From: Streptomyces filamentosus
GTDB lineage: Bacteria > Actinomycetota > Actinomycetes > Streptomycetales > Streptomycetaceae
DNA length: 64,000 bases
NCBI RefSeq assembly: GCF_014654895.1
Contig: NZ_BNBE01000002.1
Span: forward strand, 1,178,001-1,242,000
Reading direction: 5' to 3'
Numbering within the stretch: position 1 is the stretch's first letter; each line of letters begins with the position of its first letter. The position numbers and the translations under genes are program-made. Below, in pieces: positions 8,723 to 16,542 of the stretch. The notes beneath the pieces were generated by a model that had not been told where the DNA came from, made no database searches, and saw only the letters and a program-made list of their open reading frames with translations.

Positions 8723-9684
8723 CGGTTCTGCTCCTTGCTGTTCTTGCCGAGCCGTTCCATGGTTCCGCCGAGGAGGCGCCGGAGCGGGGAGACGTGTGCG
8801 GCGCGGGTGGTGCCGCGTCCGTAACGTCGTTCCAGCCATGCCTGGGGCACGCTGAGGAGGGTGACGAGGGCCAGGTACCAGATGCTGGCGACGACCAGCA
8901 TGGGGATGACCTGGTAGTTCTGGGCGTAGACGTCCTGGATGTTGGACATCAGGTCGTGGGCGGAGATGACGGAGACCAGTGCCGTCATCTTGAGCATGTT
9001 GATGGTCTCGTTGCCCATCGGCGGGATGATCACGCGCATGGCCTGGGGCAGCACGATCCGGCGCATGGTGAGCGCGGGCCGCATGCCGAGCGAGTGCGCG
9101 GCCTCGGCCTGGCCGGGGTCGACGGACTGGATGCCGGCGCGGACGATCTCGGAGGCGTAGGCGGCCTCGTTGAGGCCCAGGGCGAGCAGGGCCGCGATCG
9201 CCGGGGTCAGCAGGCTGTTGGTCTCGGCCTGGAAGAACGTGACGTCGGTGAAGGGGATCCCGATCTTCACGTACTTGTAGAGCGCCGCGGCGTAGCCCCA
9301 GAAGATGATCTGGACGAGCAGCGGGGTGCCGCGGAAGACCCAGACGAACGCGTTGGCCAGGCCGTACAGCACGGGGCTGGACGAGAGCCGCATGACGGCG
9401 ATCAGCGTGCCGAGCGCCAGGCCGAGGAGCATGGCGGCGGCCGTCAGCCAGAGCGTGGTGGCCAGCCCGTCGAAGATGAGGTCGGCGAAGAGGTACTCGC
9501 CGACCACGTCCCAGTGGAGGTTGTCGTTCTTGGCGAGGGAGCCGACCAGTCCGACGAGGGCGAGGACCGAGGCGACGGCCGCGATCCAGCGCGCGTAGTT
9601 GCGGACGGGGACGATGTCGAGTTCCCCGGCGGGAAGCTGGTCCGTGGCGGTGCTGCTCTGCGGGACCTTGGTCGTGCCGGCCAT
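8719..9684 (-). CDS. Polar amino acid-type ABC transporter permease
   Basis: The 321-residue membrane protein carries about five to six transmembrane helices and the family 3 permease (HisMQ/GlnP) features: FDGLATTLWLTAAAM, FRGTPLLVQIIFWGY, and the EAA coupling loop SLGMRPALTMRRIVLPQA. An N-terminal cytoplasmic stretch of about 30 residues precedes the first helix. It is a single permease, probably acting as a homodimer. It starts 2 bases after the binding-protein stop and overlaps the ATPase start by 4 bases. Confidence 0.93.
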   Translation of the reverse strand: MAGTTKVPQSSTATDQLPAGELDIVPVRNYARWIAAVASVLALVGLVGSLAKNDNLHWDVVGEYLFADLIFDGLATTLWLTAAAMLLGLALGTLIAVMRLSSSPVLYGLANAFVWVFRGTPLLVQIIFWGYAAALYKYVKIGIPFTDVTFFQAETNSLLTPAIAALLALGLNEAAYASEIVRAGIQSVDPGQAEAAHSLGMRPALTMRRIVLPQAMRVIIPPMGNETINMLKMTALVSVISAHDLMSNIQDVYAQNYQVIPMLVVASIWYLALVTLLSVPQAWLERRYGRGTTRAAHVSPLRRLLGGTMERLGKNSKEQNR

Positions 9685-9686
9685 CT

Positions 9687-10628
9687 TCAGTCCACCGCCG
9701 CGTTCTTGGTGGCTTCCTTCACCGCGATCGACGTGACGCCGTACTCCTCGTAGATCTTGACCACGGTGCCGTCGTCGATCAGGGACTGCAGCGCCTTCTG
9801 GATGGCGTCCGTCAGCTCGGGCAGCTGCTTGCTGACCGCGATGCCGTTGGGCGAGGCGTTGTAGCCGCCCGGGGCGGCGGGGTCCTCGACGAGGTCGAAG
9901 GCCTTGCCGCCGTCGGCCGTCTTGGCGACCCAGCCGGCGGCGGGCTTGGTCAGCACCTGGGCGACGACCTTGCCGGAGCGCAGCGCGAGCTGGGCGTCGG
10001 AGTCCTTGGGGAAGGTCTGGATGTCCACCTTCCCCTTGCCCGTCTTGGCGCAGGCGTCCTGGTGGGACTTCAGCAGGTCGAGCTGGTTGGTCGCGGCCTG
10101 GACGGCGACCTTCCGCCCGCACAGGTCGTCGAGGGTGGTGATCTTCGCCGGGTTGCCGTCGCCGACGAGGATGCCGGAGCCGGACTGGGAGTAGTCGACG
10201 AAGTCGACGACCTTCTGCCGCTCCTTGTTGTCGGTGATGGCGGACATCGCCACGTCGAACTTGCCGGCCTGGAGGGCCGGGACGATCCCGTCGAACTTCT
10301 GCGGGGCGAAGGCGAAGGTCACGCCCAGCTTGGCGCCGAGCGCCTGGCCGAGGTCGTAGTCCAGCCCGGTCAGCTCGGTCCCGCCCTCCTTCACGTACAT
10401 CTCGAAGGGCGGGTACGGGACGTCCGTCGCGACGCGCACCTCGCCGGCCTTCTTGATCTTCTCGGGGAGCAGGTCGTGCAGCTTCTGGTCCTTGACGACC
10501 TCCACGCCGGCGACGACGGCCTTGCCGGACGGGGCGGCGGCGTCGTCGCCTCCGCAGGCGGACAGGGAGGCGAGCATGATCGCCGCGGCAGCGGCGGCCG
10601 CTGCGGGGCGTGCGATACGAGCGTTCAT
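9687..10628 (-). CDS. ABC transporter amino acid/dipeptide-binding lipoprotein 2
   Basis: This family 3 solute-binding lipoprotein has a signal sequence with lipobox LSACG after a run of alanines, then RVATDVPYPPFEMYVKEGG, GLDYDLGQALGAKLGV, FDGIVPALQAGKFDVAMSA and NASPNGIAVSKQLP. ATG 10628 is preceded by GAGAGG, and the 40 upstream in-frame residues are discarded. It is the first gene of the transporter/M20 operon and a close paralogue of the lipoprotein at 4199-5152. The A/T-rich region upstream has a GTAAT-N6-TACAT motif and a perfect palindrome. Confidence 0.92.
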   Translation of the reverse strand: MNARIARPAAAAAAAAIMLASLSACGGDDAAAPSGKAVVAGVEVVKDQKLHDLLPEKIKKAGEVRVATDVPYPPFEMYVKEGGTELTGLDYDLGQALGAKLGVTFAFAPQKFDGIVPALQAGKFDVAMSAITDNKERQKVVDFVDYSQSGSGILVGDGNPAKITTLDDLCGRKVAVQAATNQLDLLKSHQDACAKTGKGKVDIQTFPKDSDAQLALRSGKVVAQVLTKPAAGWVAKTADGGKAFDLVEDPAAPGGYNASPNGIAVSKQLPELTDAIQKALQSLIDDGTVVKIYEEYGVTSIAVKEATKNAAVD

Positions 10629-10717
10629 CGCGTGGAACCTCTCGGTGATTTTCTGCCGACGGATTCTGGCCGCCCGGCACAGCAAAGAAGTTACATATAG
10701 GCACGCCCATTGACTAG

Positions 10718-10743
10718 ATGTAAGTCTCATTACGTTCACGTAA
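10718..10743. promoter_or_regulatory. Divergent control region with GTAAT-N6-TACAT motif and palindrome
   Basis: Between the transporter operon (leftward) and the second S51 gene (rightward) lies an unusually A/T-rich stretch. On the minus strand, 10733-10718 reads GTAATGAGACTTACAT, the motif shared with the RpiR-type and aspA promoters. It overlaps the perfect inverted repeat TTACGT-TC-ACGTAA (10730-10743). A TATATG just downstream on the minus strand could be a -10 element. Assignment to the RpiR regulator is inferred. Confidence 0.4.
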
Positions 10744-10938
10744 CACACCCTCGTCCATCTCGAACGTGGTTGTTTTGGGCGTTTTAGCAGGACATTTCAA
10801 GAGACTGGAAGATCGATGCGAGCTGAAACAGCCTTACATCTTCCTACGGCTTCTCGTTACTTGTATGTTCCGCTACCAACCGCCACCCCCTCGGTGGGTC
10901 GCTGCGGAATCGATCAATCCCTTCTTCTTGGAGCGCAG

Positions 10939-12366
10939 ATGCCACTCCGTTCACCCAGGTTCGCTTCGGCGGCAGTCGTACTCACCGCGATGGCCTCGGC
11001 CCTGATCGCGCATCAGCCCGCTCACGCGGCGGCCGACAGGATCAGACTGGGCAACACGGCCGACGCCAGCAGGAGCGCGTGGAACGGCCCGGCCTTCACC
11101 ATGAACGGCGCCGGCGGCATCGTCGCGGCCTCGATGACACGGGCCATCGACGACATCCGCGGCGGGACCGGAGCACTCGACGTCGTCGTCCTGGCGGGCT
11201 CGGCGCCGACCTCGGGGAGCAAGACCCCCGAGTGCGACACGATCACCGGACTCGCCGGGGTCAACTCCTGTACGACGTGGACGCTCACGACGGCCGGCGA
11301 CGGCAACAACAGCCAGGTCAACACCGACGTCCGCAACGCCGAGTTCGTCTACTTCGCCGGCGGCGACCAGTGCCGCTACACCGCCTGGAAGGGGACCGCG
11401 CTGGAGGCCTCCGTCGAGTCGGTCGTGGCCAAGGGCGGCGGCTCCGGCGGCGGCAGCGCGGGGCACCACGTCAACAGTCCGATCGTCTACGACGCCTGCA
11501 ACGGCAGCGTCACCAGCGCCGAGGCGCTCGCCAACCCCTACGACCGCTACATCAGCTTCACCACGGGCATGTTCGAGTGGGCGAACTACGGTTCCGTCAT
11601 CAACGACTCGCACTTCGTGACCCGCGACCGCATGGGCCGCACGATGTCCTTCCTCGCCCGCGCGGTGAAGGACGGCCTCGCACCGGGAGGCGCCGCCTGG
11701 GGCGTCGGCGTGGAGGAGGGCGGCGGCTCGCTGTACCTCGACCGCAACGGCACGGCGACCCAGTACGGCAAGGACGCCTACGTCGTCCTCGCCGACCACC
11801 AGCCGGAGCAGGCCGTCGACCGCAAGCCGCTGACCTACTCGGGCTTCAAGATCTGGCGCCTGACGCCCGGTTCGACCTTCGACTTCAAGAACCGCCCCAC
11901 CTGCGGCTACTACCTCCGCAGCGTCACCAACGGCGTCGCCGACCCCAACCTCTACAGCGGCACTCCGGTGACCGACTGCGGCGCCCAGGGGGGCGGGGGC
12001 GCGCTCGCCGAGAGCGAGCCGAACGACACCCGCGACACGGCCGACGACGCCACCGCCCTCCCCTCCCCCGGCACCCTCACCGGCAGCATGCAGTCGACCG
12101 CCGACCGCGACTACTTCAAGCTGACCCTGTCCTCGGGCCAGAAGGCCTCCGTGAACTGTGCCGTCCCGTCCGCCTACGACGCCGACCTGTACTGGCTCGA
12201 CACGAACGGCAGCACCCTGACCCGCTCCGTCAACAACGGCGCCGGCACCGACGAGTCCCTGTCCTTCACCAGGACCGCCTCCGGAACCGGCACCTACTAC
12301 CTCGACATGGAGGCCTACAGCGGATCCGGAACCGCGTCCTACAGCTGCACCGTGACGAAGAGCTGA
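10939..12366 (+). CDS. Secreted cyanophycinase-family (S51) peptidase 2 with PPC domain
   Basis: The 475-residue protein has a Sec signal (hydrophobic 9-25, cleavage near AHA-AA at 30), a divergent S51 peptidase domain (about 33-330) and a C-terminal bacterial pre-peptidase (PPC) beta domain (about 355-475: ESEPNDT, then RDYFKLTL and GTYYLDMEAY). Catalytic landmarks are GGDQ (Gln144), GGGSAGH (Ser173), DSHFVTRDRMGR (His225) and GVEEGG (Glu260). ATG 10939 begins right after GGAGCGCAG. It is transcribed away from the transporter operon and probably acts outside the cell on the same polymer as its paralogue at 5318-6607; the PPC domain may bind substrate or help secretion. Confidence 0.82.
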   Translation: MPLRSPRFASAAVVLTAMASALIAHQPAHAAADRIRLGNTADASRSAWNGPAFTMNGAGGIVAASMTRAIDDIRGGTGALDVVVLAGSAPTSGSKTPECDTITGLAGVNSCTTWTLTTAGDGNNSQVNTDVRNAEFVYFAGGDQCRYTAWKGTALEASVESVVAKGGGSGGGSAGHHVNSPIVYDACNGSVTSAEALANPYDRYISFTTGMFEWANYGSVINDSHFVTRDRMGRTMSFLARAVKDGLAPGGAAWGVGVEEGGGSLYLDRNGTATQYGKDAYVVLADHQPEQAVDRKPLTYSGFKIWRLTPGSTFDFKNRPTCGYYLRSVTNGVADPNLYSGTPVTDCGAQGGGGALAESEPNDTRDTADDATALPSPGTLTGSMQSTADRDYFKLTLSSGQKASVNCAVPSAYDADLYWLDTNGSTLTRSVNNGAGTDESLSFTRTASGTGTYYLDMEAYSGSGTASYSCTVTKS

Positions 12367-12381
12367 TCCGGCCCGCATGAC

Positions 12382-12411
12382 GGGTGACCGGACCCCGCGG
12401 TCCGGTCACCC
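12382..12411. terminator. Strong bidirectional terminator
   Basis: Thirteen-base perfect arms GGGTGACCGGACC and GGTCCGGTCACCC enclose a 4-base loop, followed by CCCTTT. It sits between the converging S51 gene and aspA. Confidence 0.8.
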
Positions 12412-12502
12412 CCTTTCCAGGGACCCGGCACCTCCGGACGACCCGCGAACGCCCCGCGCGCGGCCCGGCACCTCCCCACGACCCGCGCGCGGCCCCGGCG
12501 GC

Positions 12503-13891
12503 TCAACTCGGCCGAGCGAGCCTCCGCGGGTCCAGCAGGAAGGCGAGCTCCTCCTCGGGGACCAGCCCCTCGCGAGCCGCGAGCTCCCGGACGGGAACGC
12601 CGGTCGCCTGGCACTGGCGAGCCAGCGCCGTGGCCCGCTGGTAGCCGATGACGGGGTTGAGGGCGGTGGCGAGGCCCGAACTGTTCTCCACCAGAACCAG
12701 CAGGTGCTCCTCGTCGGCCTCGATGCCCGCGACACAGCGCTCGGCGAGGAGCACGCAGGCGGCCTCCAGCCGGTTGGCCGAGTTGAGCAGGTGGTGGACG
12801 ATCAAGGGCTCGAAGGCGTTCAGCTGCAGCTGTCCCGCCTGCGCCGCCGCGCAGACGGCGGCGTCCGCCCCGACGACGTCGAAGCAGACCTGGTTGACCG
12901 CCTCGGGCATCACGGGATTGACCTTGCCCGGCATGATGCTCGACCCGGCCTGGAGCTCCGGCAGCCTGATCTCGCCCAGTCCCGCGCGCGGGCCCGAGGC
13001 CAGGAGCCTGAGGTCGTTGCAGATCTTCGAGAGGCGCAGCGCGAACTGCCGCATGGCACCGGAGAGCCGGATGAACCCGCCCACTCCCTGCGTGCTCTCC
13101 ACCCGGTCGCGGGCGTGCCTGACCGGTGCGGACGAGACGGCGGCGAGGTGGGTCACGGCCAGCGCCGCGAACCCGGCATCGGCGTTGAGGCCCGTGCCGA
13201 TGGCCGTTCCCCCCAGGTTGACCTCCAGCAGGTCCTCGGAGGCCAGGCGGACGAGCTCTGCGTCGTCGCGCACGGTGAGGGCGAACGCGTCGAACTCCTG
13301 GCCCAGCGTCATGGGCACCGCGTCCTGCAACTGGGTGCGGCCGAGCTTGACGGTCTTCGCGAAGACCCCGCCCCGTTCGGCGAAGGCGTTGCGCAGCGCG
13401 GACATCGCGTCCGACAGCCGCCCGGCGGCGGCGTACAGGGCGAGCTTGGCCGCCGTGGGGTACACGTCGTTCGTGCTCTGGGACCGGTTCACGTCGTCGT
13501 GGGGATGGAGATGTGCGTAGCTTCCCCGCGCGTGTCCGAGGAGTTCGAGCGCACGGTTGGCGATGACCTCGTTGGCGTTCATGTTCGCCGACGTGCCCGC
13601 CCCGCCCTGGAAGACGTCCACGACGAACTGGTCGTGGAGGCGACCGCCGCGGATCTCCCGGCATGCGCCGACGATCGCCCCGGCTTTCTCCTCGGGAAGC
13701 GTCCCCAGTTCCCGATGGGCGAGCGCGGCCGCCTCCTTCACCGCCGCGAGGGCGACGACGAGTTCGGGGTGCGACGAGAGCGGGATCCCGGTGAGCGGGA
13801 AGTTCTCCACCGCCCGCAGCGTGTGGATGCCCCAGTACACCTCGGCCCCCACCTCCCTCCCGCCTATCAGGTCGTGCTCCTCGCGCTGCAT
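12503..13891 (-). CDS. aspA: Aspartate ammonia-lyase
   Basis: The 462-residue protein is a class II fumarase/aspartase superfamily enzyme that converts L-aspartate to fumarate and ammonia. The signature GSSIMPGKVNPVMPE, the HDDVNRSQSTNDVYPT substrate loop, the active-site threonine region FQGGAGTSANMNANE and the usual length all fit AspA better than fumarase or argininosuccinate lyase. Other superfamily members cannot be fully excluded. The gene lies at the end of the S51 peptidase/transporter region and would finish the aspartate branch of the proposed beta-aspartyl polymer pathway. A GTAAT-N6-TACTT motif and a plausible promoter lie about 50-80 bases upstream. Confidence 0.88.
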   Translation of the reverse strand: MQREEHDLIGGREVGAEVYWGIHTLRAVENFPLTGIPLSSHPELVVALAAVKEAAALAHRELGTLPEEKAGAIVGACREIRGGRLHDQFVVDVFQGGAGTSANMNANEVIANRALELLGHARGSYAHLHPHDDVNRSQSTNDVYPTAAKLALYAAAGRLSDAMSALRNAFAERGGVFAKTVKLGRTQLQDAVPMTLGQEFDAFALTVRDDAELVRLASEDLLEVNLGGTAIGTGLNADAGFAALAVTHLAAVSSAPVRHARDRVESTQGVGGFIRLSGAMRQFALRLSKICNDLRLLASGPRAGLGEIRLPELQAGSSIMPGKVNPVMPEAVNQVCFDVVGADAAVCAAAQAGQLQLNAFEPLIVHHLLNSANRLEAACVLLAERCVAGIEADEEHLLVLVENSSGLATALNPVIGYQRATALARQCQATGVPVRELAAREGLVPEEELAFLLDPRRLARPS

Positions 13892-13938
13892 AGCGGCCCC
13901 TTCGCCCTTGAAGATCGGTTCTTTCCGAACCCATGGAA

Positions 13939-13973
13939 GTATCGTCCATTACAACAACGGCTTGCAAGGCGTA
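13939..13973 (-). promoter_or_regulatory. aspA promoter region with shared motif
   Basis: On the minus strand, TTGCAA and GATACT are about 18 bases apart, a plausible -35/-10 pair. Overlapping them is GTAATGGACGATACTT (13954-13939), the third copy of the GTAAT-N6-TAC(A/T)T motif also found before the RpiR-type gene and the transporter operon. Confidence 0.4.
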
Positions 13974-14457
13974 TTTAGAATCACCTATTACTCAACTGGC
14001 CGACGGGGGCACCACCGGCCCACGACGCGGTCCTCCCGCCGGACCTCGGCTCCTCCCACGACATCCACGGGCCCGACACCGCAGCCGTCCCTCCCTTCGG
14101 CCTCGTCCGGATTTCGCCTGCGAGGTGACCCCGCGCGAGGGTGCTCACGGAGTCCCTCCGACCTCGGCGACGACCCCGCGGCACCCGGCGGCGTCGGCGG
14201 CGTCGCCCCCCCGGGGGACGAGGGCTGCGGCAGGGCAGAGAGCAACAGCGGTCGCGGCGGGGACCCCTGTGTGTCCGGTCGAGGTCGAGGGCCGAGCAGG
14301 GGTTCGGTCTGCCGCACGGTCGACTCAACCCGGACGGCCCATCGTCAGACCTCTCGAAGGCCTTCGTGGGGTCACCACGGCAAGCCATGGAGGCCGGGCG
14401 CACACGACCGTCCCGGATCGCCTGTCGCCGAGCCCGCCGGACAGCCGAACGGAACGC
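13974..14457. other. Intergenic region without a recognisable gene
   Basis: About 480 bases between aspA and the recombinase remnant. The first 20 bases are A/T-rich and belong to the aspA promoter region. The rest is GC-rich, with open frames that lack normal codon bias or resemblance to any known protein. Nothing further was recognised. Confidence 0.5.
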
Positions 14458-14496
14458 GTGATGCCCCCGGCAGGAAACCCCGGCTGAGGGCATCAC
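14458..14496. terminator. Hairpin next to recombinase remnant
   Basis: Nine-base perfect arms GTGATGCCC and GGGCATCAC enclose 21 bases, 4 bases past the stop of the leftward recombinase fragment. It is probably the old terminator of that gene. Confidence 0.5.
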
Positions 14497-14500
14497 CCGT

Positions 14501-14647
14501 TCACGGGCCGGGCCAGGCCGCCTCCACCACCGCCTCGGACTCAAGGGGCAGGTCGAGCTCCGTCTTCGTCGTGAAGACGCCATCCATCAGCGACCTCAAC
14601 CGCTCAGGGGCGTCGGGCATCACGTGCGCGTAGGCCTGATGGGCGAT
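14501..14647 (-). pseudogene. Tyrosine recombinase (integrase) C-terminal remnant
   Basis: About 48 codons match the very end of streptomycete phage/ICE integrases, including the block around the catalytic tyrosine (HQAYAHVMPDA) followed by PERLRSLMDGVF. Everything upstream (core-binding domain, R-H-R boxes) is missing, and the sequence changes abruptly to a dehydrogenase fragment in another frame. This marks the edge of a lost integrated element. Confidence 0.6.
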
Positions 14648-14682
14648 CTTCGGGCATCGGTCTGCTTCGGACGGCCGGCGCG

Positions 14683-14985
14683 GCCGTGGCGCTCCTCGGT
14701 GCCGCGCTCGGCACAGCGGCCGTCGCCGCACATGTCCGACTCGTCCCGCGCGCACGCGCCGCACGGTTCGGGATCCGGCCGGCACACCACGCCCACCACC
14801 AGGTCCCCGGCCCCGAACCCGCTGCCCGGCACAGCTTCGCGGACCCGGCCCGACGGCCGGTGCCCCAGGACGCGGCGGCCCTCCCCGAGCGGCGCCCACC
14901 CGTACTCACCGGCCGCGCTCTCCCTGCCCGTGCCGCAGACCTCCGCAGCCGGTCCGCCCACCGGCGGCTCGTCTTCGCCGCGTAC
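14683..14985 (-). pseudogene. Zinc-dependent glucose/alcohol dehydrogenase remnant
   Basis: About 100 codons resemble the N-terminal catalytic part of a medium-chain zinc dehydrogenase of the glucose dehydrogenase type: EVCGTGRESAAGEYGWAP, then VLGHRPSGRV, GDLVVGVVCRPDP and CGACARDESDMC, with structural-zinc cysteines. The start, the NAD(P) domain and the end are gone. It lies between the recombinase tail and a molybdoenzyme tail on the same strand. Confidence 0.6.
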
Positions 14986-15039
14986 CGGACGGGGATCGCA
15001 CGTGGTCCCCTGCGTGGTGGGGTTCCTGGGTGACGCGCG

Positions 15040-15710
15040 CAGTCGGCCCTCCGGCAGTGGTGGGTACGCCGTGCGGGTCCGCCGGGGCCGAGGCGGCGGT
15101 GGTGGGTGCCGGCGACGGGGTCCCGTCGCCGCGCTCGACGAGGGTGGGCGAGGCCGCGGCGGTCTTGAACACCGGCTGCTTGGACGCGGGGGGCCCATTC
15201 GGTGATCGTGGTCTCGTTGGCCGCACGTCCCGGAACGCCGGGTTCCGGGCCGGAGCCGGCGGGGGTGTCCCCGTACCCGTAGCGGAAGGGCACGAAGAGC
15301 GCCCCCGGCCGCAGACCGGTGACGCGCAGCCGCCCCCGCAGGGCGCCGCGAGGGGTGTGGACCTCGACCGGGTCCCCTTCCCGCAGGTCGGTCCGTTCCG
15401 CGTCCTGCACCGAGACCTCCACCCACACGTCGGGGGCCGCCGCGTTCAGCTGGGGCGCGCGGCCGGTCTTGGTGCGGGTGTGGAAGTGGTGGACGCTCCG
15501 GCTCGTGGTCAGCTGGAAGGGGTACTCCTCGCTCGGCTCTTCGTGCGGGGGCAGATAGGCGGCGGCCTTGGGCATGGCCTTGCCGTCGGGGTCGAGGGAG
15601 CGGTACTCCACCGCGCTGTCCGCCGCGCCGGTCACCAGGTCCTCGGCAAGGTGGGTGTCCACCCGGGCGCACCAGGGCTCGTGGCGTCCGTGCGGTACGC
15701 GACCGCCCCG
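15040..15710 (-). pseudogene. Molybdopterin oxidoreductase C-terminal remnant, frameshifted
   Basis: In one frame (about 15710-15205) the sequence is the molybdopterin-dinucleotide-binding domain of a nitrate reductase/formate dehydrogenase-like enzyme: HEPWCARVDTHLAEDL, YPFQLTTSRSVHHFHTRTKT, GRAPQLNAAAPDVWVEVS and GALFVPFRYGYGD. Around 15185-15205 the reading shifts and the typical tail continues in a second frame (SKQPVFKTAA). The first roughly 500 residues, with the Fe-S and active-site regions, are absent. It is a clear pseudogene. Confidence 0.7.
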
Positions 15711-15719
15711 GGGAGACGA

Positions 15720-16106
15720 CTACTTCGTGAAGTTCCAGGCGTCGTGGGCGTCGGTCAACAGGTCCAGTTCCGCGCCGGGGACGGTGAGCCGCACCGTTCC
15801 CGGTTCGCCGAGCCGGTCGGGCGGCTCGTGGCCGGCCACGGCGGACCAGGGCACCCAGCGGGCGTCGCGAGCGGCTCGGCGGGCCAGACGCGCCAGGGGC
15901 CACGGTCCGTCGACGGGCCGGTGGTCGTAGGCGATCAGCCGGCCGCGGGCACGGGTGGCCACGACGAGGCCCTCGACCTTCAGGAGGGTGCCCGTCGGAT
16001 CGCCGTCCGGAGCCGGGTGCTCGCGCAGCCGTACGTCGCTGACGTGTCCGACCTCCTGGCCGTCGCGGTCGTCGACGAGGGCTCCCATCAGGTCAGCCAG
16101 ACGCAT
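15720..16106 (-). CDS. PRC-barrel domain protein
   Basis: The 128-residue protein begins with a PRC-barrel-like beta module (MRLADLMGALVDDRDGQEVG, then HVSDVRLRE) and ends TDAHDAWNFTK. PRC barrels act as small regulatory or adaptor domains. Its start lies inside the end of the next upstream gene (14-base overlap), which encodes a related protein, and both sit directly downstream of an Nramp-type transporter gene. They probably form one operon linked to metal transport. Exact function is unknown. Confidence 0.7.
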   Translation of the reverse strand: MRLADLMGALVDDRDGQEVGHVSDVRLREHPAPDGDPTGTLLKVEGLVVATRARGRLIAYDHRPVDGPWPLARLARRAARDARWVPWSAVAGHEPPDRLGEPGTVRLTVPGAELDLLTDAHDAWNFTK

Positions 16107-16542
16107 GACCGGCTCCCGGAAGCCGTCCGACGACGTTCTCGCGCATCCAGTCCTCCAGCGCGTGCACCTCGATGTTCTCCTCCGGCAGGTCGACGCGGAC
16201 CACCGCCCCGATGCCGCTGACGCGGCCGAAGTCCAGCCGGGCCGGACCCTCGCCCTCGCCGACGCTCAGGCGCCGCTGCACCGCAGCGAGCCACCGGGCC
16301 GCCTTTCCGCCCAGTCGCGGCGCGAGCGCGGCCGGCCCGACGAGCACGGCGGTGACCCGAGGGGGGCCGCCGGGGTCCGGTTCCAGTTCCAGGTCGTCGA
16401 CCTTGCACACCGGCCGGTCGTGTCCGTCGACGACCTGCCGGTCCAGGAGGTGGAAGCGGGCACTGTACGCGCGCCCCGCCCACCGCTCTTCCGGGCCGGG
16501 CCGGGTCTTCCCGCGTCCGTCCGCTTCTTCGTCCGGCATCAC
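16093..16542 (-). CDS. PRC-barrel-like protein
   Basis: The 149-residue protein has a PRC-type segment (RFHLLDRQVVDGHDRPVCKV, then DDLELEPD), a middle part FGRVSGIGAVVRVDLP and an acidic/helical C terminus (VHALEDWMRENVVGRLPG). It overlaps the preceding Nramp-type gene by 4 bases and the following PRC-barrel gene by 14 bases, so all three are coupled. No signal peptide or membrane helix is seen, so a cytoplasmic partner of the transporter is plausible but unproven. Confidence 0.65.
   Translation of the reverse strand: MMPDEEADGRGKTRPGPEERWAGRAYSARFHLLDRQVVDGHDRPVCKVDDLELEPDPGGPPRVTAVLVGPAALAPRLGGKAARWLAAVQRRLSVGEGEGPARLDFGRVSGIGAVVRVDLPEENIEVHALEDWMRENVVGRLPGAGHASG

Noticed and set aside
8719..10710. 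Long minus-strand frame joining the binding-protein region to the permease
   Set aside because: Only its last 321 codons are permease; the upstream part is a shadow of the binding-protein gene in another frame. Start at 9684 is supported by homology.
14000..14460. Several open frames of 100-200 codons between aspA and the recombinase remnant
   Set aside because: Low-complexity Arg/Pro/Ser-rich sequences in both directions, with no recognisable family or good start site.
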